From Anaerolineae bacterium (GTDB lineage: Bacteria > Chloroflexota > Anaerolineae > Promineifilales > Promineifilaceae), in NCBI GenBank assembly GCA_030425205.1, contig JAUIAP010000017.1, positions 62,001 to 126,000 on the forward strand: a stretch of DNA of 64,000 nucleotides, given 5' to 3'. Under the pieces are notes generated by a model. The model ran no database searches, was not told the DNA's origin, and saw only the letters and a list, made by a program, of their open reading frames with translations. The translations under genes and the position numbers were made by a program. Positions within the stretch are counted from its first letter, which is position 1, and every line of letters begins with the position of its first letter. Shown one piece after another: positions 16,451 to 24,441 of the stretch.

Positions 16451-17467
16451 ATGACAACAGCCATCGACCCTAGACAGGCCGCACCAGCCATTGAGCGCAA
16501 AGAGCGCAGTTTACTTCAGGACTCATTCCGACGGCTACTCAAGAATAGACTTGCCATCATCAGTGGTCTTTTTATCATTGGATTGACGCTGGCCGCATTT
16601 CCATTTGCAAGCATCGTTGCCCCACAAGACCCCGCAACACAAGTTTTGACCGCAAACAATTCTGTCCCAGATTGGATGATGTTTATCCTACCCGAAGGAT
16701 CAGAGGCTTACGTCAAAATCAATAATGATTATTCGCTTTCGGCCGATCATCTCGGCCGCGACATCTTCAGTCGTGCCATCTACGGCGCACGGGTCTCATT
16801 GATGATTGCATTTGTCGCCTCAACGGTCAGTTTAATCATCGGAACGCTTTATGGTTCTGTATCAGGCTATGTGGGAGGGGCGACGGACAACATCATGATG
16901 CGGATCATCGATCTGTTATATGCTTTCCCCTTCCTAATCGTGGTCATTCTGCTGCAAACTTATTTTAAGGCGGTGGCGCGGCAAAGTGAGCAAGGCGGAT
17001 CATTCTCCCGCATGTTAATTTCAGCGAACGAGAGTATGGGTGGTTTGCTCTTTCTCTTTATCGCAATTGGGTTGATCAACTGGCTTGGCCTGGCTCGTGT
17101 GGCAAGAGCGCAGGTGCTTTCGCAGAAAAATAAAGAGTTTGTTGAAGCGGCTCGCGCAATGGGTGCAAGCAGCACGCGCATTATGTTTCAGCATATCTTA
17201 CCCAACATCTTTGGCCCACTGATCGTATTGGAGACGCTGGCAATTCCGGGCTACATCTTCACCGAAGCATTTCTCAGCTTTATCGGTCTCGGCGTAGACC
17301 CACCTACCCCGAGTTGGGGTATCATGATTTCTGACGCGGTTCCCGCCCTCCGCACCTATCCAAACCAGATTCTTGTTCCCGCCATCTTTCTCACGCTAAC
17401 AACGCTGGCATTCAACTTTCTCGGCGATGGCTTACGAGATGCGTTTGATCCAAGACAGCGCGAGTAG
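16451..17467 (+). CDS. oppC: peptide ABC transporter permease (OppC/DppC)
   Basis: 338-aa inner-membrane permease, last gene of the importer operon. It has a cytoplasmic N terminus, a first helix (about residues 36-58), the OppC-type motif DHLGRDIFSRAIYGARVSL (about 98-116) and the coupling loop NKEFVEAARAMGAS (about 227-240). GAGGAG precedes the ATG; a TTG one codon earlier is less likely. A strong terminator follows at 17498. Confidence 0.93.
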   Translation: MTTAIDPRQAAPAIERKERSLLQDSFRRLLKNRLAIISGLFIIGLTLAAFPFASIVAPQDPATQVLTANNSVPDWMMFILPEGSEAYVKINNDYSLSADHLGRDIFSRAIYGARVSLMIAFVASTVSLIIGTLYGSVSGYVGGATDNIMMRIIDLLYAFPFLIVVILLQTYFKAVARQSEQGGSFSRMLISANESMGGLLFLFIAIGLINWLGLARVARAQVLSQKNKEFVEAARAMGASSTRIMFQHILPNIFGPLIVLETLAIPGYIFTEAFLSFIGLGVDPPTPSWGIMISDAVPALRTYPNQILVPAIFLTLTTLAFNFLGDGLRDAFDPRQRE

Positions 17468-17497
17468 ATTCTGCAACCATCCCTTAAGTTTTAGACA

Positions 17498-17531
17498 AAC
17501 TCGCTGGCCTTTGGGTCAGCGAGTTTTTTTT
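17498..17531 (+). terminator. Rho-independent terminator of the peptide ABC operon
   Basis: AACTCGCTGGCC and GGTCAGCGAGTT form a 12-bp stem with one G-T pair and a short TTTG loop, followed by eight T residues. Confidence 0.9.
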
Positions 17532-17598
17532 CTGGTAACGCCGTCTGACGGAGACAAGATTATTCAGATAATGCAATTACCAACACAAGGAGCTAATG

Positions 17599-19329
17599 AT
17601 GAATCGATCTTCAATAGTAAGAGTTAAATGGCTGTGTATCTTTGTCACCCTGATTGGCCTGATGGGTTGTCAGGTCGATGCGTTGCAAAAAGGGCGCAAG
17701 CCGTCGGCCGATTGGAGCAAGGGCTACCCATTCAATATTGAAACAGGCGGCGATTATGCCTACCATGTCGATTCGGCCGATAATCAAGCACGTGTCGTCT
17801 GGCCGATGCAGAACGACGCAGCCATTAACGATGCCCTCTACTATCAACAGATGGATAGTGCCGGGGTAGTCTCAGCACCCGTACAGATCGTTGCAACAGA
17901 TGGGCGGTTACGCCAACCGCGCATTGAAGCGCAAGGGGATGGCGTATTCTCGCTATTTTGGATTGACCGTCCCGATGGCGCACCCGTTTGGTCATTGATG
18001 CAGGTCGATTTCGGCCGAAATGGGGAACTGCTCACCGACCCACAACCGCTTACAAACGAACCGTTCAACATCTCAAGCTATCGCACGACGGAACAGTACA
18101 TCGTTTTTGAAGACCGTGAGACTGGTTCGATCTTCGGGTTTGACTGGCGTGCGGGGTCAACGGCTGAGTTGCTCGTGGAGGATGGGGAGTTGCCGATGAT
18201 TTCGGCCGATGATCAAACGACCCACTTTGCATGGGTTGTCGAAGACGCGCTCTATTACAGCGAATTAGGCGACCAACCGCTCGAAGGTCAATTTCTAACC
18301 CGCATGGAAACGACGATCAATGATAGTCTGGAGTCACCCAACATCGTCGTGACAGATGATTGGGTCTACATTTTTTGGGCGATCTACCGCAACACTGGCT
18401 TAGAGGCTGGCACTGGTTACACAGCTTATTTGGCGTTTGAGAAGGGGGAAGATCGGCCGATGTCCTACGAGCGAATCTGGATCACGGCAACAGAAGAACC
18501 TGATCATGCCGCCTATTCAGGCACCTTTCCCTTATCTGAATTTGTGTTGCCGCCTGCGACTGCGACACAGACGACACGCTATATTCTTGGATCACACGCC
18601 GTTGCGGGGGCTGAAAACGATGTCGCGCTTGCCGTCTCTGCCAGACAGCAGCTACGCCTCAATTTTGAAGAACAGATGGCAGTCGCCTACTTCTCTGATG
18701 GCGATTACATCGGCTATCAATGGGCAGGAAAAACGGGCAATATCTCACAAAATGGGTCACTCGCGTACGATGGAGAGGGTAATCTACACCTCTTCTGGCT
18801 TGAGGGCGCGACGGGCAGCAAGCTATTCTATTCCACAGTCGATCCAGTGAGGCGCGATGCGATTGATGCAGTGAACAAAAATGACGTGATCAATGGCACC
18901 CTTAACGGCGGGATGGATGCACTCGTCGGCATCCTCTTTTTCCCACTTGCGATGGGATGGATTCTCCCCGGTGGTCTTCTCCTGCTCGCTCGCCAATGGA
19001 ATCGAGACTACGAAATTCTCGACAATTGGCAACCTGTCGCATTTGTCATCGTGGCATTCTTACTCTATCTGGGTACGAAATACGCATTTGTGCCGACAAT
19101 GTTCAAGTACGCGCCATTCACAGCATGGTTTGATCTCGGCTCGGTCACGACAAACATAATGCGCATTGGTGTCCCGATCATTTCAACCCTAATCGCCTTC
19201 GTCGTGGCCGAACGCAGACGACGACGCAACACCGCGATGTCACCACTGAGTTACTTCTTGATCGCGGCTGGCGTCGATGCGTTCATCACGCTTGCGCTCT
19301 ACGGAGTCAACTTCCTCGGCGTTTTTTAG
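17599..19329 (+). CDS. lipoprotein with propeller-like ectodomain and C-terminal membrane helices
   Basis: 576-aa protein of unknown function. Lipobox LIGLMGC (C24) suggests lipid anchoring. Residues about 40-430 contain repeated short beta patterns with aromatic or Asp-rich strands (GDGVFSLFWIDRPDG, GEGNLHLFWLEGATG), typical of beta-propeller or sialidase-like repeats. Residues about 440-576 hold four hydrophobic segments. A lipoprotein head plus polytopic tail is unusual; possibly the signal is simply a first TM helix. ATG 17599 is preferred over ATG 17596 because AAGGAG is then 6 nt away. It ends tail-to-tail with the DUF433 gene. Confidence 0.7.
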   Translation: MNRSSIVRVKWLCIFVTLIGLMGCQVDALQKGRKPSADWSKGYPFNIETGGDYAYHVDSADNQARVVWPMQNDAAINDALYYQQMDSAGVVSAPVQIVATDGRLRQPRIEAQGDGVFSLFWIDRPDGAPVWSLMQVDFGRNGELLTDPQPLTNEPFNISSYRTTEQYIVFEDRETGSIFGFDWRAGSTAELLVEDGELPMISADDQTTHFAWVVEDALYYSELGDQPLEGQFLTRMETTINDSLESPNIVVTDDWVYIFWAIYRNTGLEAGTGYTAYLAFEKGEDRPMSYERIWITATEEPDHAAYSGTFPLSEFVLPPATATQTTRYILGSHAVAGAENDVALAVSARQQLRLNFEEQMAVAYFSDGDYIGYQWAGKTGNISQNGSLAYDGEGNLHLFWLEGATGSKLFYSTVDPVRRDAIDAVNKNDVINGTLNGGMDALVGILFFPLAMGWILPGGLLLLARQWNRDYEILDNWQPVAFVIVAFLLYLGTKYAFVPTMFKYAPFTAWFDLGSVTTNIMRIGVPIISTLIAFVVAERRRRRNTAMSPLSYFLIAAGVDAFITLALYGVNFLGVF

Positions 19330-19820
19330 CCCTTAACAAACAATCGTGTCGTTGGGTTGCCCGACGACACGATTGTGACAATGCAATTCTTACCAATGCG
19401 TTTGGTATTGGGATGACTTGCCCACGATACCAGCTTTGGATTGCGACAATGATACGCGGAACTTGCACGATTTCGTCTACGACAATCAAGGAGCAAGCGG
19501 CAAATTACGCTCTGATCACGCATGAACGACTGTTGTGCTAAAGAAAGTGCCTCGTAGACTGCTGCATGTGTAAGATTGCTTTTGGCGTAGTTGGTGACAA
19601 CCTGATCGACGGTATCACCCATTTGCAAGAGGGTTAAGATCATGCTGACCTCAAGGCGAGTGTACTTGAACGTCGGCCGACCCCCACACATCGCAGGAGC
19701 CATCACAATATATTCTCCCAACGGAACGTATCGATATTCTTCCTCACCAACCATTTCTGTAATCATTTTGCGCTTCATCGAAATCATAGTATCGTCAGTA
19801 TAACAAAAAATAGAATGCAA
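19326..19820 (-). CDS. DUF433-type antitoxin-like protein with anomalous C-terminal tail
   Basis: The first two thirds match DUF433 (VapB45-like) antitoxins: YRYVPLGEYIVMAPAMCGGRPTF with TRLEVSMILTLLQMGDTVDQVV and LTHAAVYEALSLA, a predicted winged-HTH fold. Such proteins are about 75-110 aa and normally precede a DUF5615 PIN-like toxin. Here the frame continues another 60 Arg/Cys-rich residues without recognisable domain and runs through a strong hairpin into the neighbouring gene's stop codon. I infer a frameshift or lost stop and a missing toxin gene. The N-terminal start is unsure; internal Met codons near MISMKRKM are likely. Confidence 0.6.
   Translation of the reverse strand: MHSIFCYTDDTMISMKRKMITEMVGEEEYRYVPLGEYIVMAPAMCGGRPTFKYTRLEVSMILTLLQMGDTVDQVVTNYAKSNLTHAAVYEALSLAQQSFMRDQSVICRLLLDCRRRNRASSAYHCRNPKLVSWASHPNTKRIGKNCIVTIVSSGNPTTRLFVKG
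19340..19376. terminator. 17-bp-stem hairpin between convergent genes
   Basis: ACAATCGTGTCGT and ACGACACGATTGT pair perfectly and continue with a T-G pair and GGG/CCC around a TTG loop. It lies 11 nt after the stop of the propeller lipoprotein gene and inside the DUF433 frame's tail. T runs are weak. Confidence 0.65.
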
Positions 19821-19898
19821 CTAAAGCGCGAAACCCGCGTATAGCCCACTAAAGACGGTTGGGTTTTTACACGCCAACCGCACATTGAAAGGACAGCC

Positions 19899-22517
19899 AT
19901 GAGCAGCGATAAATACCTAGCACTAGAAAACGAATTAGCAGAACTTCCCTTCATCAGCCCCGCACAGACGGAGCGATGGGTCAACCTTCAGAAAACCATT
20001 GATGGCAGCCGCGACTATTTGATTCGCGCCGTGCCAGATGCGCGGATCAACATTGATACGGCTCAAAAAATTTTAGAGCAGCGCACCTACACGCTCGTCT
20101 TTTTTGGCGGGACGGGGGTGGGCAAAAGCACGCTCATCAACAGCCTGTTGGGGCGCAACTTGCTGCCCAGCGGAGCCGTCACCGCCGTGACTGGCACGAT
20201 TGTCTACATTGAGCAGGCGGACGAAGGCGCAGAAGAGACACTCACCTTCACCTACTGGACAAAGAGCGAATTTGCCGACCGTGTGCGGACACTGTGCCGC
20301 TTGGCCAAGGTCGAGCCGTTTGATGTCACCAATGAGGGTGAACGTCAGTTGGCGCACAAGGCGATTAGCAATGCGCTGACCGCTTCAAGCGACCGCGCAA
20401 AGACGGAACAGGACGAATATCTCGAAATTATTCTCGACTGCATCGCCACCTACGACAATCACAAGGAGCTTTTCAAAGCGGACTCTCCCCCACCCGTTAG
20501 CTACCCGCTCAGCGACGAACACGCCTTTACGCATCTGCGTGAAGATAGTCATAAGGGCAGCAGCGAACGACAAATCCGCATCATCAAATCGGCGACATTT
20601 AAGATTCGGCCGAAAGATGGAACCCCAAACCTACTCATGAACGGCTTTTTACGCATCGTGGATGTGCCGGGCTTGGGTGCGGGAATGCGCTTGCATGAGG
20701 CGATCACGCTCGAAGAGATGAAGAAAGAAGATGCGATGATCGTGCTCGTCTCCGATGCGGGACGGCAGCGCGTCGATGAGATGAAATCGCTGCAAGCGGT
20801 GCATTGGGTCAAGGACAATCGTCTACGTGGTTTGACGGGTGTTGATTTGGACGAGGCGGCGGCGAAAATTTTCTACGTCGTCAACGGCGGCAACGTGCGA
20901 CAAGCGTATGACCGCTTGAACAGCGGATTGCCTGAAGCGGAGCGCGAAGTCAAGGAAGTGACGCGCCACATCGCTCCCAACTATTGGGAGACGTATAAGG
21001 ATCGCGGCAACGGTCGGCCCTATTTTCTGATCATGCCACCAGCCGCCCTCCATCTGCAAGACCCAGATGGCGCACCGAGTGAATTTGCCAGCGAGACACG
21101 CCGTATCGTGGAAGAATTTAACAATCAACTCGACGCGATCAGCGGTCAGGATATTGGGACAGAAGATGATCCATTTAGCCCTGACGTGATGGCAGCATTG
21201 ATGGAGTTGAGCGAGATCCCCGCATTGCGCGAGTCGATGATTGAATTCATCCGCAATGATCGTATTCGGTCACAGCTACGCGAGGCAGAGACGCGCGTTC
21301 GCACCGCTCTGTCGTCGCTCAAGACCTATTACGAGAACGAGTTAGCCGATCGCAACGTCTACCCGCCATTCGCAGTCAGTTGGGAAAGCTTGCAAGAGAA
21401 ACGCTTTGAGAATTTACTGCGCCGTTTGCAAAAAGACCTGCCACGTGCCTTTCACGGGGCATTGGTTGAGCTAAGCCAGCGGACAAATAATGAGGCGAGT
21501 TTTAGACGACTCGTTCGGCCGACGCTCCAACAGATCCAATCTCGCGTGCAGGACACTATCACCGAAGAGGTCGAAACCCTGCTAGAGCAGTACGGCACAG
21601 AGCATTGGGACAATCGTGATGTCACCTACGACAACCTGATTTGGGGGACGAGCGGAATCGAATTGCCGATCAAGCGCATCCTTTATCAGGTAGAGTTGAC
21701 GATGCAAGAGGCTGTTTCACAAGCAATGCCGCGTTTGGGCGATGTGATGAGCAATGAACTCAAGCGCACCCTTGCCGCGCATGAGATCAAATCACGCCTT
21801 GATCGCGCCAGCTATGAGCAGAATTACACCTACAGCTTGCCGCACGACCCAGCCGGCGTCTATGGGGCAGCAGACGGTCTCGACGCGCTGATTGAGCGCG
21901 TGACGGATAACTTCCGCGAGGTCTGCCGTCAAGCGGTCATGTATGAGTTGATGAGCCAAGCGCGGTCAGTCAACCAGCGACTCGAAGCATTGGATGCCAA
22001 TTTCGCCAGCAATGATGCGCTACTTGAAGCGGCATTGAATGGAACGGTTCCGCAGCCACAAGCGACGCCACAAGCAGCAGCGGCTGAGCCAGTTGTCGAA
22101 GATGCGCTGGAGATCCGGATTTTAGATGATGAGCCTGCCGTTTCATTTGACGAGGATATTGCGATTCGCTTTGACGATGAACCACAGGTCACGGAGCTTG
22201 AGACGAGCTATGCAGATCGGCTAGAGACGGTCAACGATAAGGCGAAACGTGTCTTTGCCAACATCGTCACTGACCTGTTTAGCGACGACGATTTGCTGCC
22301 TCGCTTACGTCGCCTGTTCTGGCTGGAAGCGACGCGGGCGGAACGTGATTTCAACAATCACATCGTCAAGCCGCTGCTGCGCCAGCATGATCGACGGTTG
22401 CACAGTGAGGAACTGCGCTCGGCGATGGAGTCTGATCTTGAGTCGATTTCGGACATGGAAGCGTTGATGCGGACGTGGGAGGGGTTGGATCAGCTTGAGG
22501 GTAAGTTAGGATTCTAA
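19899..22517 (+). CDS. dynamin-family (BDLP-like) large GTPase
   Basis: 872-aa protein with a dynamin-type GTPase domain at the N terminus: P-loop FFGGTGVGKSTLINSLLG (about residues 68-85), switch-I threonines in VTAVTGT, and G3 VDVPGLG (D254). The expected N/TKxD motif is replaced by YVVNGGN, which is degenerate. The rest (about 430-872) is long charged helices consistent with a stalk, interrupted by an Ala/Pro/Gln-rich acidic linker (about 720-765). Bacterial dynamin-like proteins remodel or protect membranes and often occur in pairs; only one is here. Small hydrophobic proteins lie downstream. Function is inferred from fold only. Confidence 0.75.
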   Translation: MSSDKYLALENELAELPFISPAQTERWVNLQKTIDGSRDYLIRAVPDARINIDTAQKILEQRTYTLVFFGGTGVGKSTLINSLLGRNLLPSGAVTAVTGTIVYIEQADEGAEETLTFTYWTKSEFADRVRTLCRLAKVEPFDVTNEGERQLAHKAISNALTASSDRAKTEQDEYLEIILDCIATYDNHKELFKADSPPPVSYPLSDEHAFTHLREDSHKGSSERQIRIIKSATFKIRPKDGTPNLLMNGFLRIVDVPGLGAGMRLHEAITLEEMKKEDAMIVLVSDAGRQRVDEMKSLQAVHWVKDNRLRGLTGVDLDEAAAKIFYVVNGGNVRQAYDRLNSGLPEAEREVKEVTRHIAPNYWETYKDRGNGRPYFLIMPPAALHLQDPDGAPSEFASETRRIVEEFNNQLDAISGQDIGTEDDPFSPDVMAALMELSEIPALRESMIEFIRNDRIRSQLREAETRVRTALSSLKTYYENELADRNVYPPFAVSWESLQEKRFENLLRRLQKDLPRAFHGALVELSQRTNNEASFRRLVRPTLQQIQSRVQDTITEEVETLLEQYGTEHWDNRDVTYDNLIWGTSGIELPIKRILYQVELTMQEAVSQAMPRLGDVMSNELKRTLAAHEIKSRLDRASYEQNYTYSLPHDPAGVYGAADGLDALIERVTDNFREVCRQAVMYELMSQARSVNQRLEALDANFASNDALLEAALNGTVPQPQATPQAAAAEPVVEDALEIRILDDEPAVSFDEDIAIRFDDEPQVTELETSYADRLETVNDKAKRVFANIVTDLFSDDDLLPRLRRLFWLEATRAERDFNNHIVKPLLRQHDRRLHSEELRSAMESDLESISDMEALMRTWEGLDQLEGKLGF

Positions 22518-22538
22518 TTTGAACTCAAGCGAGAATGG

Positions 22539-22886
22539 ATGTTTCGGGATTTGGAAATCCCGAAACCCCTTCATGATCATCTTAAAGTGAACGGACAACT
22601 ATTAACTCTGCTGGTAAGCCTTGCTGCGTTTTTGGTATTCTGGATTTTGATCTTTCGCCGCTTTTACATTTTGGAAAAACGCACAGGAAAGAAAATTGGA
22701 GCATCTTCGGTAATCGTAGGTGCATCGTCATTTCTCACCTATCCATTCATACAGCTTTTTTTCGACTACTTCTATTTTAGACAAATGAGGTTTTTGAGAT
22801 TCAGCCTACCGTGGATAGCGTTTTGGACTTTTGTTTTTGGCTGGCTGGCGATACGTCGTATGAAGTCGCTTGAGCGTCAAGTCTAA
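22539..22886 (+). CDS. small three-helix membrane protein; start overlaps a REP palindrome
   Basis: 115-aa protein of unknown family with about three hydrophobic segments (residues 21-40, 58-75, 90-107) separated by basic loops (FRRFYILEKRTGKK, RRMKSLERQV). The first ATG (22539) reads directly through repeat copy 1 (22541-22566), so residues 2-10 are repeat-encoded. GTG near 22587 (VNGQLLTLL) is an alternative start. It follows the GTPase gene by 21 nt and may be co-transcribed. Confidence 0.5.
   Translation: MFRDLEIPKPLHDHLKVNGQLLTLLVSLAAFLVFWILIFRRFYILEKRTGKKIGASSVIVGASSFLTYPFIQLFFDYFYFRQMRFLRFSLPWIAFWTFVFGWLAIRRMKSLERQV
22541..22566 (+). repeat. REP-like palindrome copy 1 (GG centre)
   Basis: Arms GTTTCGGGATTT and AAATCCCGAAAC around GG; 26 bp, perfect arms. 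Preceded by AT as in the extended palindrome ATGTTTCGGG. Confidence 0.85.
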
Positions 22887-22890
22887 TGAC

Positions 22891-22916
22891 GTTTCGGGAT
22901 TTGGAAATCCCGAAAC
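22891..22916 (+). repeat. REP-like palindrome copy 2 (GG centre)
   Basis: Identical to copy 1 over all 26 bp. It lies 23 nt before the RAYT start codon and is followed by AT, completing the outer palindrome. Confidence 0.85.
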
Positions 22917-22939
22917 ATGCGACTGTTTAGTTTTGGGTA

Positions 22940-23554
22940 ATGGGTGAGTCTGTGAAGTGGAAGAATCTTTATGAGGCGAATAGGATATTTTTCTTTACAA
23001 GCCGCATCACGGAGCAAATTTATCTTCTGAGAACAGACCGATTTAAGATGATTTTGGTCGATAGAATGCGTTGGTATTTAGAGAAATATAGCGTGCGGCT
23101 GTATGGATACGTGATTATGAGCAATCATTTTCATGTGCTGATTTCGGCCGAAAGTGCCGAATCCCTTCGTAATTTCATCCAGCACACCCTTCGTAAGAGT
23201 GCTGTCGATTTTGTAGAATCCCTTGAATACTATGCGGGAATTCGTTCAGAATCACCAAAGTATTTGTCAGATTTAGCACCTTTCAATTCTGTTTACCAGC
23301 AAAAAGCGCACGAAATGCTAGATAGATTTGCGCGTCATGCAAACGGTAACAATAAATATGCCGTTTGGAAGGAACAAGCGCGTGGGATTCCAATTTTGTC
23401 AAGGACTGCATTCGATGTGAAGTTAGATTACATTCACAATAATCCGCTAAAGAGTGGATTGGTTGAAGATATATTGGATTATGAATGGAGTAGTTTTCGG
23501 CCGATCCATGAAGGTATTGCTGGAAAATTGCCGTTGACTGTACCAGAGTGGTAG
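22940..23554 (+). CDS. REP-associated tyrosine transposase (RAYT, Y1/HUH family)
   Basis: Single-copy domesticated relative of IS200/IS605 transposases that nicks single-stranded DNA at REP hairpins. The 204-aa product has the HUH-type motif MSNHFHVLI (H63, H65), preceded by LYGYVIM, and the C-terminal LDYIHNNPLKSGLV with the candidate catalytic Tyr (about Y163), then YEWSSF. Length is normal for RAYTs. Palindromes identical in their arms flank the gene on both sides, with the downstream copy inverted. It carries one TCGGCCGA octamer near each end, as resident genes do. Confidence 0.9.
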   Translation: MGESVKWKNLYEANRIFFFTSRITEQIYLLRTDRFKMILVDRMRWYLEKYSVRLYGYVIMSNHFHVLISAESAESLRNFIQHTLRKSAVDFVESLEYYAGIRSESPKYLSDLAPFNSVYQQKAHEMLDRFARHANGNNKYAVWKEQARGIPILSRTAFDVKLDYIHNNPLKSGLVEDILDYEWSSFRPIHEGIAGKLPLTVPEW

Positions 23555-23574
23555 CGGCAATCTGTGTCAGGAGA

Positions 23575-23600
23575 GTTTCGGGATTTCCAAATCCCGAAAC
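23575..23600 (-). repeat. REP-like palindrome copy 3, inverted (CC centre)
   Basis: Same arms as copies 1 and 2 but centre CC, i.e. the same unit on the other strand. It begins 20 nt after the RAYT stop codon. Confidence 0.85.
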
Positions 23601-23682
23601 ATGCTCAGTCAAAGAGATCGATTTGATGTTACATTATTTAACACCGATTAGTAGCAATGAGTCGTAAGGGTGATGATTAACT

Positions 23683-23853
23683 ATGAACAAACAAGAACCA
23701 GACGAGAACAAGAAAAGACAAGGAGTTGGCATCGGGGTTGGGATCGCCCTCGGCGTTGCGCTGGGCGCGGCATTTGACAATATCGCGCTAGGGATCGCGT
23801 TGGGTGTTGCGTTTGGTGCAGCATTTGAAGCGTCACGCAATCGTGAGAAATAG
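23683..23853 (+). CDS. 56-aa glycine-zipper membrane mini-protein A
   Basis: A charged head (MNKQEPDENKKRQ) precedes a helix-forming run of small residues with G-x-G-x-G and A-L-G spacing (GVGIGVGIALGVALGAAF, then NIALGIALGVAFGAAF), ending in a charged tail EASRNREK. Glycine zippers of this type pack or oligomerise in membranes. No homologue recalled. It resembles the protein at 24199 closely enough to be a paralogue (both have AAF-D/N-NIALGIA). No good Shine-Dalgarno is visible. Confidence 0.5.
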   Translation: MNKQEPDENKKRQGVGIGVGIALGVALGAAFDNIALGIALGVAFGAAFEASRNREK

Positions 23854-23890
23854 CTTGATACGGCAAGCAAATTTGTAGTCAATGACTGAT

Positions 23891-24012
23891 TACAGCGTAA
23901 AGTAAAATTTATGGCGTGGTCATTCTCACAAAGGTGGGAATTCAGTCTTAGAAAAGAATGGATACCTGCCTACGAAGGCAGGTATGACAGATAGGACTTA
24001 CTTTACGGTGTA
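23891..24012. mobile_element. 122-bp MITE-like element with terminal inverted repeats
   Basis: Ends TACAGCGTAAAGTAA (23891) and TTACTTTACGGTGTA (to 24012) are inverted repeats matching at 14 of 15 positions. TA at both outer ends could be the target duplication typical of IS630/Tc1-mariner elements. Inside are two palindromes: one with GTCATTCTCAC..GTGGGAATTCAG and one with ATACCTGCCTACGAAGGCAG. It encodes nothing. Related copies lie at 29019 and 36556. Confidence 0.65.
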
Positions 24013-24049
24013 CTCATGAAGATTAACAAATTAAGACGATAATAAAGAT

Positions 24050-24080
24050 GTCATTCCCGTGCAGGCGGGAATCCAGTCTT
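24050..24080 (+). repeat. partial copy of the MITE internal palindrome
   Basis: GTCATTCCCGTGCAGGCGGG followed by AATCCAGTCTT matches the internal module of the 23891 element (GTCATTC..GGGAATTCAGTCTT). Arms ATTCCCG and CGGGAAT pair. Confidence 0.6.
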
Positions 24081-24198
24081 CTGGTGCTGAGAAACAACCC
24101 TAAGTGTGCTTAGTGAATTTCCCGAAGAAGCGTAATGGGCAAACCCTTAGATGTAGATGGTGCGAGCTTGATATGATAGTTGAGAGGTGCAGATAACA

Positions 24199-24405
24199 AT
24201 GGATAAGAAACCGAATGAAACGAGCTATTTGGCAATAGGGATCGGCTTAGGGCTTGCGCTTGGGACAGGGTTGGGCACAGCGTTCGGTGCAGCCTTCAAC
24301 AACATAGCATTGGGGATCGCGATGGGACCGTCGATTGGATTAGCTGTTGGTGTCGCTATTGGATTGGCTTTGGATAGCGAAAAACGTAACCAGCAGGACG
24401 AATAG
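24199..24405 (+). CDS. 68-aa glycine-zipper membrane mini-protein B
   Basis: Paralogue of the mini-protein at 23683: MDKKPNETSY head, then GIGLGLALGTGLGTAFGAAF and NNIALGIAMGPSIGLAVGV, about 45 small hydrophobic residues, and tail DSEKRNQQDE. ATG 24199 has GAGAGG upstream; GTG 24187 would overlap it. The two paralogues are separated by the MITE-like element. It precedes the gene at 24442 by 36 nt. Confidence 0.5.
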   Translation: MDKKPNETSYLAIGIGLGLALGTGLGTAFGAAFNNIALGIAMGPSIGLAVGVAIGLALDSEKRNQQDE

Positions 24406-24441
24406 AATGGATTCCCCAGTGAGTGGGAACGATAGGTATAA

